A DNA stretch of 64,000 nucleotides. Origin: Chrysopilus asiliformis (Eukaryota > Arthropoda > Insecta > Diptera > Rhagionidae). Made by a program: the position numbers and the translations under genes. The stretch is from positions 12,405,888 to 12,469,887 of the forward strand of contig OZ035962.1 in assembly GCA_964034945.1 (NCBI GenBank), given 5' to 3'. Positions 61,301-64,000 of this stretch are shown in pieces (position 1 is the stretch's first letter; each line of letters starts with the position of its first letter). The notes beneath the pieces were generated by a model that ran no database searches, had not been told where the DNA came from, and worked only from the letters and a program-made list of their open reading frames with translations.

Positions 61301-64000
61301 GGATCATGCCAGCTGATGCCGGATCATGCCGGCTCATGCCGGTTCGTGCCGGCTCGTGCCAGCTGATGCTGGATCATGCCGGCTCGTGCCGGCTCGTGCC
61401 AGCTGATGCCGGTTCATGCCGGCTCGTGCCAGCTGATGCTGGATCATGCCGGCTCGTGCCGGCTCGTGCCAGCTGATGCCGGTTCATGCCGGCTCGTGCC
61501 AGCTGATGCTGGATCATGCCGGCTCGTGCCGGTTCGTGCCGGCATGATCCGGCATCAGCCGGCACGAACCGGCTCGAGCCGGCATGATCTGGCATCAGCT
61601 GGCACGAGCCGGCACGAGCCGGCATGAACCGGCATCAGCTGGCACGAGCCGGCACGAGCCAGCTGATGCTGGATCATGCCGGCTCGTGCCGGCTCGTGCC
61701 GGCTCGTGCCAGCTGATGCCGGTTCATGCCGGCTCGTGCCGGCTCGTGCCAGCTGATGCTGGATCATGCCGGCTCGTGCCGGCTCGTGCCGGCTGATGCC
61801 GGATCATGCCGGCTCGTGCCAGCTGATGCCGGATCATGCCGGCTCGTGCCGGTTCGTGCCGGATCGTGCCGGATCATGCCGGCTCGTGCCAGCTGATGCC
61901 GGATCATGCCGGCTCATGCCGGCTCGTGCCAGCTGATGCCAGATCATGCCGGCACGAACCGGCACGAGCCGGCATGATCCGGCATCAGCTGGCACGAGCC
62001 GGCATGATCCGGCATCAGCCGGCATGATCCAGCATCAGCTGGCACGAGCCGGCACGAGCCGGCATGAACCGGCATCAGCTGGCACGAGCCGGCACGAGCC
62101 GGCATGAACCGGCATCAGCCGGCATGATCCAGCATCAGCTGGCACGAGCCGGCACGAGCCGGCATGAACCGGCATCAGCTGGCACGAGCCGGCACGAGCC
62201 GGCATGATCCAGCATCAGCTGGCACGAGCCGGCACGAACCGGCATGAGCCGGCATGATCCGGCATCAGCCGGCACGAGCCGGCACGAGCCGGCATGATCC
62301 GGCACGATCCGGCACGAACCGGCACGAGCCGGCATGATCCGGCATCAGCCGGCACGAGCCGGCACGAGCCGGCATGATCCGGCACGAACCGGCACGAGCC
62401 GGCATGATCTGGCATCAGCTGGCACGAGCCGGCATGAGCCGGCATGATCCGGCATCAGCTGGCACGAGCCGGCACGAGCCGGCATGATCCAGCATCAGCT
62501 GGCACGAGCCGGCACGAGCTGGCATGATCCGGCATCAGCTGGCACGAGCCGGCACGAGCCGGCATGATCCAGCATCAGCTGGCACGAGCCGGCACGAGCC
62601 AGCTGATGCCGGATCATGCCGGCTCGTGCCGGTTCGTGCCGGCTCGTGCCAGCTGATGCCGGATCATGCCGGCTCGTGCCGGCTCGTGCCGGCTGATGCC
62701 GGATCATGCCGGCACGAGCCAGCTGATGCCGGATCATGCCGGCTCGTGCCGGTTCGTGCCGGATCGTGCCGGCTCGTGCCGGCTCGTGCCAGCTGATGCC
62801 GGTTCATGCCGGCTCGTGCCAGCTGATGCTGGATCATGCCGGCTCGTGCCGGCTCGTGCCGGCTCGTGCCGGCTGATGCCGGATCATGCCGGCTCGTGCC
62901 GGTTCGTGCCGGATCATGCCGGCTCGTGCCGGCTCGTGCCGGCTGATGCCGGATCATGCCGGCTCGTGCCGGTTCGTGCCGGATCGTGCCGGATCATGCC
63001 GGCTCGTGCCGGCTCGTGCCAGCTGATGCCGGATCATGCCGGCTCCTGCCGGCTCGTGCCGGCTCGTGCCAGCTGATGCCGGATCATGCCGGCTCATGCC
63101 GGCTCGTGCCAGCTGATGCCAGATCATGCCGGCACGAACCGGCACGAGCCGGCATGATCCGGCATCAGCTGGCACGAGCCGGCATGATCCGGCACGATCC
63201 GGCACGAACCGGCACGAGCCGGCATGATCCGGCATCAGCTGGCACGAGCCGGCACGAACCGGCACGAGCCGGCATGATCCGGCATCAGCTGGCTCGTGCC
63301 GGCTCGTGCCAGCTGATGCTGGATCATGCCGGCTCGTGCCGGCTCGTGCCAGCTGATGCCGGTTCATGCCGGCTCGTGCCGGCTCGTGCCAGCTGATGCT
63401 GGATCATGCCGGCTCGTGCCGGCTCGTGCCGGCTGATGCCGGATCATGCCGGCTCGTGCCAGCTGATGCCGGATCATGCCGGCTCGTGCCGGTTCGTGCC
63501 GGATCGTGCCGGCTCGTGCCAGCTGATGCCGGATCATGCCGGCTCATGCCGGCTCGTGCCAGCTGATGCCAGATCATTCCGGCACGAACCGGCACGAGCC
63601 GGCATGATCCGGCATCAGCTGGCACGAGCCGGCATGATCCGGCACGATTCGGCACGAACCGGCACGAGCCGGCATGATCCGGCATCAGCTGGCACGAGCC
63701 GGCATGATCTGGCATCAGCCGGCACGAGCCGGCATGATCCGGCACGATCCGGCACGAACCGGCACGAGCCGGCATGATCCGGCATCAGCTGGCACGACCC
63801 GGCACGAACCGGCACAAGCCGGCATGATCCGGCATCAGCTGGCTCGTGCCGGCTCGTGCCAGCTGATGCTGGATCATGCCGGCTCGTGCCGGCTCGTGCC
63901 AGCTGATGCTGGATCATGCCGGCTCGTGCCGGCTCGTGCCGGCTCGTGCCGGCTGATGCCGGATCATGCCGGCTCGTGCCAGCTGATGCCGGATCATGCC

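Larger units (their letters stand above)
20588..64000. repeat. Decamer (CCGG-NNNNNN) satellite array, at least 43.4 kb, runs off window
   Basis: From CCGGAGACATCCGG at 20,588 to the last base, the sequence is built from 10-bp units: a CCGG (or CTGG/CCAG) tetramer plus one of a few hexamers, mainly CACGAG, CATGAT, CATCAG, CACGAA, CACGAT, CATGAA and CATGAG, or their reverse complements. That is over 4,300 units with no foreign insertion that I could see. CpG density is extreme, up to two per unit, against an AT-rich flank. All reading frames in it cycle through 10-residue peptides such as MPARAGSCRL or MIRHQLARAG on both strands and are not genes; frames end mainly where CATGAT or CTGATG places TGA in phase. 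Position (pericentromeric, subtelomeric or interstitial) cannot be told from this window. Confidence 0.98.
22061..64000. repeat. Array core: orientation-switching decamers with CAGCTG
   Basis: The first plus-to-minus switch is at CATCAGCTGGATCGTG, about 22,145-22,156. Afterwards blocks of roughly 10 to 650 bp alternate in orientation, for example plus 22,600-23,140, minus 23,143-23,350, plus 23,350-23,620, minus 23,623-23,730, plus 23,730-24,219. Plus-to-minus switches mostly read CATCAGCTGGCTCGTG or its complement CACGAGCCAGCTGATG. Minus-to-plus switches mostly read ATCATGCCGGCACGAA. CCAGCATCAGCTGG and CAGCTG are frequent throughout. Confidence 0.95.

Noticed and set aside
20542..63917. Hundreds of open frames of 60-226 codons on both strands (e.g. 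48,230-48,910) encoding 10-residue repeat peptides
   Set aside because: A 10-bp unit gives a 30-nt cycle, so frames stay open until CATGAT or CTGATG puts TGA in phase. They overlap on both strands, lack start context and vary with array mutations. They are a satellite artefact, not a repeat-protein gene family.
20588..64000. CRISPR-like array
   Set aside because: Units are 10 bp with no unique spacers, and the flank is eukaryotic.
20588..64000. Telomeric array
   Set aside because: Units do not resemble TTAGG or other insect telomere repeats; a subtelomeric location remains possible but unsupported.

Overview
This is a eukaryotic, almost certainly insect, non-genic window. The flank (1-20,587) is AT-rich and full of insect-type transposon relics: a Tc1/mariner-like deletion derivative, a hAT dimerisation-domain fragment, non-autonomous TA- and TTA-target elements, and interspersed repeats with CTGT/CAGA microsatellite cores. 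The style of these repeats leans towards Diptera, but this is inference. I see no intact protein-coding gene, rRNA or convincing tRNA.

Layout. 1-20,587: AT-rich DNA with transposon fragments. The best resolved are an internally deleted Tc1/mariner-like element (4,895-5,461), a 593-bp element bounded by inverted repeats (7,979-8,571), an 8-bp microsatellite (10,594-10,924) split by a perfect 184-bp-arm foldback element (10,925-11,308), an interspersed repeat with four internal units (13,346-14,003), a 925-bp TA-flanked element (17,990-18,914), a hAT-like non-autonomous element (19,088-19,846), and a hAT transposase C-terminal pseudogene (about 20,100-20,378) that ends 209 bp before the satellite.

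20,588-64,000 (running off the window): one continuous satellite of at least 43.4 kb built of 10-bp units, CCGG plus six bases (CACGAG, CATGAT, CATCAG, CACGAA, CACGAT, CATGAA, CATGAG). The first ~1.5 kb is a single-orientation edge domain with its own variant set. From 22,147 on the decamers flip strand more than 40 times through a few stereotyped junctions. Most unit variants differ from each other by CpG transitions. The core has grown by nested tandem duplications of about 1.9, 1.95, 3.9 and 6.6-7.0 kb, whose breakpoints show register slips. Many open frames on both strands arise because a 10-bp period gives a 30-nt/10-residue cycle; they are not genes.

Nothing here works together as a gene system. 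The object of interest is the satellite: an orientation-switching, CpG-dense decamer array phased near the DNA helical repeat.
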